A stretch of 14,499 nt of DNA, taken from contig JAFOMV010000270.1 of assembly GCA_017418765.1 (NCBI GenBank), positions 1 through 14,499 of the forward strand. The letters run 5' to 3'. Positions 1-6,752 of the stretch are shown piece after piece. Made by a program: the position numbers and the translations under genes. The stretch's first letter is position 1; each line of letters starts with the position of its first letter. The stretch comes from Ruminococcus sp. GTDB taxonomy: Bacteria > Bacillota_A > Clostridia > Oscillospirales > Ruminococcaceae. The notes under the pieces were generated by a model. It saw only the letters and a program-made list of their open reading frames with translations, made no database searches and was not told the origin of the DNA.

Positions 1-324
1 AACGCTTTAGTTTACGAGGAAAGTCCGGGCATCACAGAGCAGGGTAGCTGCTAACGGCAGCCGAGGGCGACCTTAGGGCAAGTGCAACAGAGATATACTG
101 CCGTCCTTTCGGGCGGTGATGGTGGAAAGGCGGGGTAAGAGCCCACCAGAGTACGGGAGACCGTACTGCTATGTAAACCCTATCCGATGCAACGTCTATT
201 GGTGCCTGTTATCTTAACGTCTGCTCGGCGGATAACAGGTAATGACGGCTTCAGCTTATCGGCGACGGTAAGCGTAGATAAATTGCCGCACACGACAGAA
301 CCCGGCTTATCGGTCTGGTCAGAA
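1..324 (+). ncRNA. rnpB: RNase P RNA, bacterial A-type, 5' end missing
   Basis: This is the catalytic RNA of RNase P, which trims the 5' leader from precursor tRNAs. Conserved blocks appear in the right order. GAGGAAAGTCCGGGC lies at 16-30 (CR I/P4 5' strand), and AGTGCAACAGAGA lies at about 81-93. A GGTGGAAAGGCGGGGTAAGAG-like block follows at about 121-141, and GTAAACCC at 173-180. ACAGAACCCGGCTTA at about 295-309 is the P4 3' strand and CR V. In known A-type RNAs the first block lies about 60 nt from the 5' end, so roughly 45 nt probably lie before the window. The 3' boundary just before the terminator hairpin is approximate. Confidence 0.95.
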
Positions 325-348
325 AAGAGAGCTTCGGCTCTCTTTTTT
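323..348 (+). terminator. rnpB terminator
   Basis: AGAGAGC (326-332) and GCTCTCT (337-343) pair around a TTCG tetraloop, and a run of T follows. This is a textbook rho-independent terminator directly after the RNase P RNA. The A-tract before the stem extends the pairing with the T-tract. Confidence 0.93.
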
Positions 349-423
349 ATATCTTATCGCATAATAGCTTCGATGCAGTTCAGGCTGTGTCGGAGCTATT
401 TTTGTAATCAAAGTCCTGAATTA

Positions 424-453
424 TGTCAACTTCTGATGCTGATAGGGTTGACA
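424..453 (+). promoter_or_regulatory. Putative BirA operator upstream of bioY
   Basis: TGTCAAC (424-430) and GTTGACA (447-453) form a perfect 7-bp inverted repeat separated by 16 bp. The right arm contains the whole -35 hexamer of the biotin operon. Known Firmicutes BirA sites follow a TTGTTAAC-N14-16-GTTAACAA pattern, and each arm here matches 6 of 8 of those positions. The position predicts repression by biotinoyl-AMP-bound BirA blocking RNA polymerase. No birA gene is in the window, so the assignment rests on arm sequence, spacing and the downstream biotin genes. Confidence 0.72.
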
Positions 454-476
454 GCAGAGCGCCAATGTGCTATAAT
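448..476 (+). promoter_or_regulatory. Sigma-A promoter of the biotin operon
   Basis: TTGACA at 448-453 and TATAAT at 471-476 are both perfect consensus hexamers with a 17-bp spacer. Transcription should start near 483, leaving a leader of only about 25-30 nt. That is too short for a riboswitch and fits repressor control at the overlapping inverted repeat. Confidence 0.9.
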
Positions 477-505
477 ACGTTTGTCACTGAAAAATATAAA
501 AGGAG

Positions 506-1075
506 TTGACTATTATCAAGACAAGAAATATTACTATGACTGCATTATTTGTAGCGCTCATATCAGCAGGTGCATATATACGAATACCTGTACCTGTGTG
601 TCCGTTTACGCTGCAATTTTTGTTTACCACTCTTGCAGGGATAGTTCTCGGAAAGAAAAATGGTGCAATTGCTTCAAGTGTGTATGTATTACTCGGACTT
701 GCAGGACTTCCTGTATTTACTGGCGGAGGAGGCATAGGCTATATTCTTCAGCCAACATTCGGTTATCTCATAGGATTTATACTTGGTTCATTTGTAACAG
801 GGGCTGTAGTTCACAGAGGGCAGGCATCAATGAAGCGTATGCTTATAGGCAGTTTTCTGGGACTTATCATAGTTTATGCATCGGGTATGATCTATTACTG
901 GATCATCAGCCGTTACTGGCTCAATGACCCGATAAGTGCGAGGGCGCTGTTACTTTACTGTTTCATTCTGGCTGTTCCGGGCGATATAGCATTGTGCATA
1001 CTTTCAGCTATCATAGGAAAACGAATTATCGGCTGTCAAAGGGGGTATAACAATGGATATGCTGAAAACAGCTGA
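506..1075 (+). CDS. bioY: Biotin transporter BioY (S component)
   Basis: BioY is the membrane substrate-binding subunit that imports biotin, usually with the energy-coupling (ECF) module EcfA/A'/T, which is not encoded here. The 189-aa protein is mostly hydrophobic with about six membrane segments. It carries the family's early IPVPVCPFTLQ segment and the GLPVFTGGGGIGYILQPTFG signature near residues 66-85. It is first in the biotin operon and overlaps bioB by 23 nt. The start is uncertain. TTG at 506 directly abuts the AAGGAG ribosome binding site (500-505), which is too close. ATT (512) and ATC (515) sit 6 and 9 nt after it. The first in-frame ATG (536) is 30 nt away and would drop residues normally present in the family. 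Confidence 0.93.
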   Translation: MTIIKTRNITMTALFVALISAGAYIRIPVPVCPFTLQFLFTTLAGIVLGKKNGAIASSVYVLLGLAGLPVFTGGGGIGYILQPTFGYLIGFILGSFVTGAVVHRGQASMKRMLIGSFLGLIIVYASGMIYYWIISRYWLNDPISARALLLYCFILAVPGDIALCILSAIIGKRIIGCQRGYNNGYAENS

Positions 1076-2024
1076 TGAGATAATAAAAGGCAGACGTCTT
1101 AGCCGAAATGATGATCTTGAATACCTGTTATCCGCTGATCTTGATGAACTCTGCAAAGGTGCCGACATCATACGGCGTCATTTTAAAGGAAGACATACCG
1201 AGCTTTGCAGTATTATAAACGGAAGAAGCGGAAGATGTTCCGAAGACTGCAAATTCTGTGCCCAGTCATCACATCACTGTACAGGGATAAATGAGTATGG
1301 TTTCCTTGACAGCAACAGAATACTGGCTGAGTGCAAACATAATGAAAGCATGGGCGTACATCGTTTCGCTATAGTTACAGCAGGAAGAAGTGTCAGCGGC
1401 GATGATTTTGAAAAAGCGCTTCAAAGCTATGATATGCTGAAAAGAGAGTGCAGTATAGGTCTCTGTGCTTCACACGGGCTTCTGACTCAGGAGCAGTTCA
1501 TTCAGCTCAAAAATTCAGGGGTCAGCAGATATCATGCCAATATAGAGACATCAAAGCGATATTTTCCTTACATATGTTCTACCCATACATTTGATGATAA
1601 GCTTGAATGTATAAGACGTGCTAAAAATGCAGGACTTGAGGTCTGTTCAGGCGGTATCATAGGAATGGGAGAAACATGGGATGACAGACTGGATATGGCA
1701 TTAACACTTCTTGAAATGGGAGTTGTATCTGTCCCGATAAATGCTCTGATACCAATAAAGGGAACTGCTCTTGAATGTGTTGAACCTATTACAGAAAATG
1801 ATATAATACGAACAGCTGCTATATTCAGATTTATACTCCCTGATGCGAATATCAGACTGGCAGCAGGACGTGATCTTATGGAAAACTGCGGTGAAAAGGC
1901 GTTTCTTTCGGGAGTTGATTCTGCTATTACAGGAGATATGCTTACGACATCAGGCAATCGTATACTTGATGATATTGCAATGCTGAAGCAAATTGGCTTT
2001 ACTGTTGAGGGGGTAACGCAATGA
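1053..2024 (+). CDS. bioB: Biotin synthase (radical SAM)
   Basis: BioB inserts sulfur into dethiobiotin to make biotin, the last step of the pathway. The 323-aa protein has the radical-SAM motif C62-SED-C66-KF-C69, which binds the [4Fe-4S] cluster. Of the residues that hold the auxiliary sulfur-donor cluster in E. coli BioB (Cys97, Cys128, Cys188, Arg260), the equivalents C138 (LCASHG), C198 (EVCSGG) and R268 (IRLAAGR) are present. The Cys97 position is A106 (HRFAIVTAGR). A further cysteine, C133, lies near C138. The start is ATG 1053 after AGGGGG at 1040-1045, inside the end of bioY. The stop overlaps the bioD start as ATGA, which suggests translational coupling. Confidence 0.96.
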   Translation: MDMLKTADEIIKGRRLSRNDDLEYLLSADLDELCKGADIIRRHFKGRHTELCSIINGRSGRCSEDCKFCAQSSHHCTGINEYGFLDSNRILAECKHNESMGVHRFAIVTAGRSVSGDDFEKALQSYDMLKRECSIGLCASHGLLTQEQFIQLKNSGVSRYHANIETSKRYFPYICSTHTFDDKLECIRRAKNAGLEVCSGGIIGMGETWDDRLDMALTLLEMGVVSVPINALIPIKGTALECVEPITENDIIRTAAIFRFILPDANIRLAAGRDLMENCGEKAFLSGVDSAITGDMLTTSGNRILDDIAMLKQIGFTVEGVTQ

Positions 2025-2704
2025 GCAAAGGTTTATTTATAACAGGGACAGGTACAGATATCGGCAAGACCTATATCACTGCTTTATTGCTCAGAAAACT
2101 CAGTGCAAGCGGCAGGGATGCTGCATACTTCAAGGCGGCAATGAGCGGAAATATACGCCGTGATGATGGTTCACTTATCCCCGGCGATGCGTTGTATGTG
2201 AAGACGGTTTCGGGAATAGATCAGCCGCTTGAGACAATGTGCCCGTATGTGTATGAAACAGCAGTATCACCCCATCTTGCAGCAAGGATCGAGGGGACTC
2301 CCGTTGAACCTGATATACTGATGGAGCAGTTCAAAAAAGTGTGTTCGGACCATGACTATGTTATCGCTGAAGGAAGCGGAGGAATAGTATGCCCCATCAG
2401 ATATGATGAGAATATACTTTTTCTTGAAGATGTGATAAAAATGTTCGGGATTCCCTGTGTTATCACTGCCGATGCAGGACTTGGAACTATAAACAGTGTT
2501 GCCCTGACCTGTGCTTATATGAGATCACATGGGATCAAGGTAAAGGGTATCATATTCAATCATTATCACAAGGGTGACATCATGGAGGAAGATAACAAGC
2601 TGATGTGTGAAAAAATAACAGGCTTACCGGTTATAGCCTGCGTTTCAGATAACGATAAAGAGATAGACATTGAAGCAGACTTTCTGGCTTCTCTGTGCGA
2701 ATAA
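2021..2704 (+). CDS. bioD: Dethiobiotin synthetase
   Basis: BioD closes the ureido ring of 7,8-diaminopelargonate with CO2 and ATP to give dethiobiotin, the substrate of BioB. The 227-aa protein is of normal family length. It has the P-loop GTGTDIGKT at residues 9-17, a YFKAAMSG segment around K38 where the family usually has KPVxSG, the AEGSGG motif with E117, and the nucleotide-binding N180 (GIIFNH). The KAAMSG variant is a mild departure from E. coli. A GAGGGGG ribosome binding site lies at 2007-2013, inside bioB, 7 nt before the ATG. The gene sits between bioB (4-nt overlap) and bioA (12-nt gap). Confidence 0.96.
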   Translation: MSKGLFITGTGTDIGKTYITALLLRKLSASGRDAAYFKAAMSGNIRRDDGSLIPGDALYVKTVSGIDQPLETMCPYVYETAVSPHLAARIEGTPVEPDILMEQFKKVCSDHDYVIAEGSGGIVCPIRYDENILFLEDVIKMFGIPCVITADAGLGTINSVALTCAYMRSHGIKVKGIIFNHYHKGDIMEEDNKLMCEKITGLPVIACVSDNDKEIDIEADFLASLCE

Positions 2705-2716
2705 AAGGAGGCAGAA

Positions 2717-3922
2717 ATGATCTGGTACCCATATGCACAAATGAAAGGACTTGATGCGCCTATAGATATAGATCATGCCGAAGGAGTTCATCTTTATACC
2801 TCTGACGGTCATGATCTGATCGATTCCGTATCCTCATGGTGGAGCGTAATACACGGTTACAATCATCCCGAGATGAACACAGCTATAAAGGAACAGCTTG
2901 ACAAGTTTGCTCATGTAATGCTGGGCGGTCTCACTCATGGGCCTGTTCAGAAGCTATCGGATAAATTAGCAGAATGGCTTCCTGCTGATCTGGACTACTG
3001 CTTTTTTTCTGATTCTGGAAGTGTGGCTGTTGAGGTTGCACTGAAAATGGCATTGCAGTATAATACCAACCGAAATTCCACCCGTGATACCATCCTCGCA
3101 CTGGAACACGCCTATCACGGCGATACATTCAAGGCAATGGAAGTAGGAGATGATGAGGATTATCACTTCGCATTCGGAAAATCAAACGAAAGAAAAAGAG
3201 GAGTTATCCATATCCCGACTGAAGAAACTGCACTTGAACAGGCATTCGTACAGTATGGGGATAAGCTGACATGTTTCATAGTTGAACCGCTTTTGCAGGG
3301 GGCAGGCGGCATGAGGATGTATGATGTTTCATTTCTTGAACGTGCAAGAAAGCTCTGCGATGAATACGATGTACTTCTTATCTTTGATGAAGTTGCTACA
3401 GGCTTCGGACGTACGGGAAACCGCTTTGTTGCTGACCTTGTAACACCTGATATACTTGTACTCGGCAAAGCGCTGACAGGCGGATATATTGGTCATGCCG
3501 TTACTGTTGCAAATAAAAAGGTGTGGGATGGCTTTTACAGTGATGATCCGACACACGCTCTTATGCATGGTCCTACTTTTATGGGAAATGCTCTTGCCTG
3601 CTGTGCAGCGCTGAAGTCTATAGAATTGTTTGAACGTGAAAACTATATTGAAAAAATAAAAAACATCGAAACGATCACTAAACGAGAGATGAAGGGCTTA
3701 ACAGATACACGCATTAAAGAGATAAGAATAATGGGTGGCTGTGTCTGCATTGAGGTCAATGACAGAAGATACCTTGACGGTTTCAGGGAATATGCGTATA
3801 AACATGGTGTTTTCAGCCGTCCGTTCCTTAATTATATGTATGCTATGGTGCCGTACGTTATAAGCGATGAGGAACTTGTCAAAGTACTGGATACGATGAG
3901 ATCATGGTTCACGGAAAAATAA
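2717..3922 (+). CDS. bioA: Adenosylmethionine-8-amino-7-oxononanoate aminotransferase (DAPA synthase)
   Basis: BioA transfers an amino group, classically from S-adenosylmethionine, to KAPA to form 7,8-diaminopelargonate, the substrate of BioD. It is a PLP-dependent class III aminotransferase of 401 aa, slightly shorter than the E. coli enzyme. Visible motifs are WYPY at residues 3-6, SSWWSVIHGYNHP at 39-51, FFSDSGSVAVEVALKMA at 96-112, HAYHGDT at 131-137, IFDEVATGFGRTG with D224, and the PLP lysine K251 in LGKALTGGY. The W41-W42 pair and Y133 region are typical of BioA rather than related transaminases. A strong AAAGGAGG site (2704-2711) overlaps the bioD stop. It is the last gene of the operon and is followed by a terminator. 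Confidence 0.95.
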   Translation: MIWYPYAQMKGLDAPIDIDHAEGVHLYTSDGHDLIDSVSSWWSVIHGYNHPEMNTAIKEQLDKFAHVMLGGLTHGPVQKLSDKLAEWLPADLDYCFFSDSGSVAVEVALKMALQYNTNRNSTRDTILALEHAYHGDTFKAMEVGDDEDYHFAFGKSNERKRGVIHIPTEETALEQAFVQYGDKLTCFIVEPLLQGAGGMRMYDVSFLERARKLCDEYDVLLIFDEVATGFGRTGNRFVADLVTPDILVLGKALTGGYIGHAVTVANKKVWDGFYSDDPTHALMHGPTFMGNALACCAALKSIELFERENYIEKIKNIETITKREMKGLTDTRIKEIRIMGGCVCIEVNDRRYLDGFREYAYKHGVFSRPFLNYMYAMVPYVISDEELVKVLDTMRSWFTEK

Positions 3923-3940
3923 TATATAAAGAATTATCGG

Positions 3941-3970
3941 GGGAAAACTTATGATGAGTTTTCCCTTTTT
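3941..3970 (+). terminator. Terminator of the biotin operon
   Basis: GGGAAAACT (3941-3949) pairs perfectly with AGTTTTCCC (3957-3965) across a 7-nt loop, and TTTTT follows. It lies 19 nt after the bioA stop and separates the biotin operon from the next promoter. Confidence 0.9.
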
Positions 3971-4079
3971 GATAAGATGTATACATCGTCTGTAAAAACT
4001 AATTCTCCACTTCTTACAGTTATATTTTATCTATTATGTCTAAATCGGCTGAAATAACAGATTTCGTATTTCTCAAAGC

Positions 4080-4108
4080 TTGACAAAGGGAGTAAAAAGT
4101 GATATAGT
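4080..4108 (+). promoter_or_regulatory. Promoter of the ACT protein-hom unit
   Basis: TTGACA at 4080-4085 and TATAGT at 4103-4108 are separated by 17 bp. The predicted start is near 4115. Of the two spans between bioA and the next start codon, 3971-4079 shows nothing recognisable. Confidence 0.85.
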
Positions 4109-4117
4109 AATTAAGTA

Positions 4118-4133
4118 ATGTACAATTGTACAT
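4118..4133 (+). promoter_or_regulatory. Perfect 16-bp palindrome at the transcription start, candidate operator
   Basis: ATGTACAATTGTACAT is its own reverse complement. It begins about 10 bp after the -10 hexamer, so it covers roughly +3 to +18. That is a usual place for a repressor site. The binding protein is unknown. The HTH-ACT protein encoded next is one candidate. The core resembles sites of GntR-type regulators in general layout only. Confidence 0.55.
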
Positions 4134-4176
4134 CACACACGGACGTTTTTACTTTAAGTTTCAGAGGTACATTTCT

Positions 4177-4620
4177 ATGGAGAATAAATCTCAGCTTATT
4201 GTTGCCGATTCTCATATACTTCCCGAGGTGTTTACAAAGGTACTGGAAGTAAAAAAGCTGATGGCTCAGAAAGGCGAAAAAAGTTTCGCCTCAGCCTGTA
4301 AAAGAGTCGGTATATCAAGAAGTGCTTACTATAAGTACAAAGACAGCGTTTTTTCATATGAGGAACTTTTTACGAGAAGGATAGTTAATCTTCATCTTCT
4401 TCTGAATGACAGCCCCGGTGTACTGTCAAGTGCTCTTTCCTTCCTGCATAGTCTGAATGCCAATATCCTGACGCTTAATCAAAGCATACCGGTTGACGGT
4501 GTTGCTCAGGTAAATATTTCTCTCAGGCTGTCAGAAAGTTCCGACGATCAGCTCGTTGGTCTGAATTCGATAAACGAACTCGACGGTGTTCTTGAAGCAA
4601 AGATACTTTCCGCCGAGTAA
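4177..4620 (+). CDS. PheB/UPF0735-type ACT domain protein with HTH-like segment
   Basis: This 147-aa protein resembles Bacillus subtilis PheB (UPF0735) along its length. Residues 36-59 (SFASACKRVGISRSAYYKYK and beyond) look like a helix-turn-helix. Residues 69-144 form an ACT domain with the ligand-loop motif NDSPGVLSS at 77-85. ACT domains bind amino acids. The partner ligand is not known here, but the next gene makes homoserine, which suggests threonine or a related amino acid. ATG 4177 is chosen because AGAGG at 4163-4167 lies 9 nt before it. A longer in-frame TTG at 4126 lies inside the palindrome at the predicted transcription start and has no ribosome binding site. Whether the protein regulates transcription, enzyme activity or both cannot be told from sequence. 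Confidence 0.88.
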   Translation: MENKSQLIVADSHILPEVFTKVLEVKKLMAQKGEKSFASACKRVGISRSAYYKYKDSVFSYEELFTRRIVNLHLLLNDSPGVLSSALSFLHSLNANILTLNQSIPVDGVAQVNISLRLSESSDDQLVGLNSINELDGVLEAKILSAE

Positions 4621-4640
4621 TTATACGGAGGTTTTATTTT

Positions 4641-5831
4641 ATGTCAGTTAAATTTGCAGTTTTAGGTCATGGTGTTGTCGGCTCAGGTGTTGTTGAGCTT
4701 TTCTATAAAAATAAGAAAAGTATAGAAAAGCGTGCAGGTACTGAGATGGATATAAAGTATATCCTTGATCTCAGAGACTTTCCTGATTCTCCTTATAAAG
4801 ACAAGTTCACAAAGGACTTCAATGATATCCTTAACGATGATGAGGTAACATCGGTTGCTGAGTGCATGGGAGGCGTTGAGCCTGCTTTCACATTTGTGAA
4901 GTCATGCCTCGAAAAGGGCAAGAGCGTTTCAACTTCAAACAAGGAGCTTGTTGCTGAAAAAGGTGACATCCTTCTTCAGACTGCAAAAGAGCATAACTGC
5001 AACTTCTTCTTTGAAGCAAGTGTCGGCGGTGCTATACCGATAATCCGTCCTCTCCACCGCTGTCTTGCTGCTAATGATATATCAAAGGTCGCAGGTATCC
5101 TCAATGGTACAACTAACTTCATCCTCACAAAGATGTACAATGACAATATGCCTTTCGCAGATGCTCTCAAGCTTGCTCAGGAGCTTGGATATGCCGAAAA
5201 AGACCCTACAGCTGATATCGAAGGTCATGATGCGTGCCGTAAGATATGCATAATTTCCTCTCTGGTATTCGGCAAGCATGTTTATCCTAAGAGTGTTTAC
5301 ACAAAGGGTATCACTCAGGTCGAGCTCTGCGACGTTGAAGCTGCTGATGTTCTCGGCTACGCTATAAAGCTTGTTGCAAGCGTAACTAAGCTTGACAACG
5401 GCAAAATACTTCCTTGCGTAATGCCTACACTGGTGTCATATGACAATATCATGGCAGGCGTTAACGATGTATTCAACGCTGTTCTTGTATACGGTGATGG
5501 TGTGGATCAGACAATGTTCTACGGCAGGGGCGCAGGTAAGCTTCCTACTGCAAGCGCAGTTCTTGGTGACGTTATCGAGACTGCAAAGAGCAGCGGCACA
5601 GTTCTCTCTCAGACATGGGCTTCTTCATCAGATGACAGCTTTATTGAAAATGCTGACAGCTATACATCTCACTGGTATTTCCGTGTACCTGCTGATTCTG
5701 ACGTGGATATGGGCGGTACTTATACACATGATGATGGAATATCGTATGTAACCGATGAGGAAATGACATTTGCAGAAGCTAAAGCAAAGGCTGCTGAAAT
5801 TGGCGCACTTGCTTTCATGCCTGTTCTTTGA
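4641..5831 (+). CDS. hom: Homoserine dehydrogenase
   Basis: Hom reduces aspartate semialdehyde to homoserine, the branch point to threonine and methionine. The 396-aa protein has the Rossmann motif GHGVVG at residues 9-14, the nucleotide-contact SNKEL segment at 99-103, GGAIPIIRPL at 129-138, GILNGTTNF at 152-160, and the signature DPTADIEGHDACRK at 188-201. D197 and K201 match the catalytic pair of the yeast enzyme. The catalytic core ends near GAGKLPTASAV (297-307). The last roughly 80 residues lack the usual DxPGVL-type ACT motif, and the protein is shorter than ACT-bearing Hom proteins of about 430 aa. GGAGG (4627-4631) precedes the ATG by 9 nt. The gene lies 20 nt after the ACT protein. 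Neither lysC nor thrB/thrC is adjacent. Confidence 0.95.
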   Translation: MSVKFAVLGHGVVGSGVVELFYKNKKSIEKRAGTEMDIKYILDLRDFPDSPYKDKFTKDFNDILNDDEVTSVAECMGGVEPAFTFVKSCLEKGKSVSTSNKELVAEKGDILLQTAKEHNCNFFFEASVGGAIPIIRPLHRCLAANDISKVAGILNGTTNFILTKMYNDNMPFADALKLAQELGYAEKDPTADIEGHDACRKICIISSLVFGKHVYPKSVYTKGITQVELCDVEAADVLGYAIKLVASVTKLDNGKILPCVMPTLVSYDNIMAGVNDVFNAVLVYGDGVDQTMFYGRGAGKLPTASAVLGDVIETAKSSGTVLSQTWASSSDDSFIENADSYTSHWYFRVPADSDVDMGGTYTHDDGISYVTDEEMTFAEAKAKAAEIGALAFMPVL

Positions 5832-5838
5832 TAATTCT

Positions 5839-5885
5839 AAAGGTGAATATGAATGTGATACTTTTCAGTTCATATTCACCTTTTT
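5839..5885 (+). terminator. hom terminator
   Basis: The 15-base arm AAAGGTGAATATGAA (5839-5853) pairs perfectly with 5869-5883 across a 15-nt loop and runs into a T-tract. It starts 7 nt after the hom stop and ends the ACT protein-hom unit. Confidence 0.9.
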
Positions 5886-5943
5886 ATATCGCAACAGCTA
5901 TGTTTTTTCGTCAGTATACTGCTTGAACATACAAAATCTTCCA

Positions 5944-5972
5944 TTCACTTTTTGTACGTGCTGTGATATAAT
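5944..5972 (+). promoter_or_regulatory. Extended -10 promoter of the 103-aa gene
   Basis: TGATATAAT (5964-5972) is an extended -10 element with a consensus TATAAT. The -35 candidate TTCACT at 5944-5949 matches 4 of 6 positions at 17-bp spacing. Confidence 0.7.
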
Positions 5973-6010
5973 CTGATTAATGAGATTATTAATTTTAAGG
6001 AGTGCATATT

Positions 6011-6322
6011 ATGTTTGGAACGATCAAAAGCAGTAAATCAGATGTTATCAGCAAAACCGTCTATATGGAACTTTTCAGTGACAGGAAGATAGCTTACAGG
6101 GTAACAGCAGGCCGTACTATGCGTTTTGGCGAGGAAATAAATATCTACGGCATAGAAGCCACTGACAGCAGAACAGGTGAAACCGAAAGAATATCGGATT
6201 TTTCACCAGATATAGAAGACGCTGTTGCTTTTGCAGAAATGCTCAATTTACAGAAAGCAAGGCCGAAGCAGCTTTACGGAAAAGCGCTGGGCTACCTGAG
6301 GATGACTATTTCTGCTATGTGA
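6011..6322 (+). CDS. Conserved small protein of unknown function (possibly DUF6514-like)
   Basis: This is a 103-aa soluble protein with no signal peptide or membrane segment. The middle (VYMELFSDRKIAYRV, then YGIEATDSRTGETERISDFS) suggests beta strands followed by an acidic helix. The YGIE-x-D pattern and the following acidic helix resemble the Clostridia family DUF6514, but I recall this only loosely. AAGGAG (5997-6002) is 8 nt before ATG 6011, so I use that start rather than the in-frame GTG at 6002, which lies inside the ribosome binding site. It has its own promoter and no clear terminator after it. No function can be given. Confidence 0.75.
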   Translation: MFGTIKSSKSDVISKTVYMELFSDRKIAYRVTAGRTMRFGEEINIYGIEATDSRTGETERISDFSPDIEDAVAFAEMLNLQKARPKQLYGKALGYLRMTISAM

Positions 6323-6352
6323 GATCATGTCATAAAAATTCTTGTTTGAGTA

Positions 6353-6381
6353 TGGACAAATGGTCTTTTTTATGCTATAAT
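6353..6381 (+). promoter_or_regulatory. Promoter of the YdbC/PC4-like gene
   Basis: TGGACA (6353-6358) and TATAAT (6376-6381) are 17 bp apart, with an extended -10 TG at 6373-6374. The expected leader is about 45 nt. Confidence 0.85.
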
Positions 6382-6432
6382 AATTATCGGGTAAAATACC
6401 TGTAAATCCACTAAAGAAAGGAACAATAAACA

Positions 6433-6672
6433 ATGGCAGAACTGAAATATGAGATAACCGAAAAGATAGGTGTTCTTTCAGAAAACGCAAAAGGATGGAC
6501 TAAAGAGCTTAATATGGTAAGCTGGAATGAGCATGATCCAAAGTATGATATCCGTGAATGGGCTCCTGATCATTCAAGAATGGGAAAGGGAGTTACACTG
6601 ACAGCTGATGAGCTTGCTGAGCTTAAAAATCTGCTTGCAGATATTGACCTTGATTCCTTTGACGAGGAATGA
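6433..6672 (+). CDS. YdbC/PC4-like single-stranded nucleic-acid-binding protein
   Basis: This 79-aa protein matches the bacterial YdbC group of the PC4 transcription-coactivator fold. Members of this group bind single-stranded DNA as dimers. The hallmark run is visible as KGWTKELNMVSWN (residues 20-32), then PKYDIREWAPDHSRMGKG (36-53), then a C-terminal helix rich in Glu and Leu. Its cellular role in Firmicutes is not well defined. Proposed roles in transcription or DNA repair come from the fold. AAAGGA at 6417-6422 lies 10 nt before the ATG. It is a single-gene unit ending at a hairpin shared with the converging alarmone synthetase gene. Confidence 0.88.
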   Translation: MAELKYEITEKIGVLSENAKGWTKELNMVSWNEHDPKYDIREWAPDHSRMGKGVTLTADELAELKNLLADIDLDSFDEE

Positions 6673-6708
6673 CACGGTATAATGTCTTACTATGATACAT
6701 AAATGATA

Positions 6709-6745
6709 AATGCCCCTGAGCGCAAAATATGTGCTCAGGGGCATT
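6709..6745. terminator. Hairpin between convergent genes, likely bidirectional terminator
   Basis: AATGCCCCTGAGC (6709-6721) pairs perfectly with GCTCAGGGGCATT (6733-6745). It lies between the stop codons of the PC4-like gene (plus) and the alarmone synthetase gene (minus). The tract after the stem is only moderately T-rich on the minus strand and poor on the plus strand, so termination may be partial. Confidence 0.75.
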
Positions 6746-6752
6746 GTGTATA

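Noticed and set aside
187..927. Long plus-strand open frame covering the end of rnpB and half of bioY
   Set aside because: It crosses the RNase P RNA, its terminator and the biotin promoter. Its amino-acid composition is odd (many Cys, Arg, Tyr), and bioY explains the region in another frame.
1568..1957. 129-residue minus-strand open frame inside bioB
   Set aside because: It is a shadow of bioB, with no promoter, no ribosome binding site and no domain likeness.
4126..4176. Extended N-terminus of the ACT protein from TTG 4126
   Set aside because: The TTG lies in the palindrome at the predicted transcription start without a ribosome binding site. ATG 4177 has AGAGG at 9 nt and matches the family's usual beginning.
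6343..6372. Possible terminator GAC-AAATG-GTC followed by T6 after the 103-aa gene
   Set aside because: The stem is only three base pairs and overlaps the -35 and spacer of the next gene's promoter. The T run is better explained as promoter spacer.
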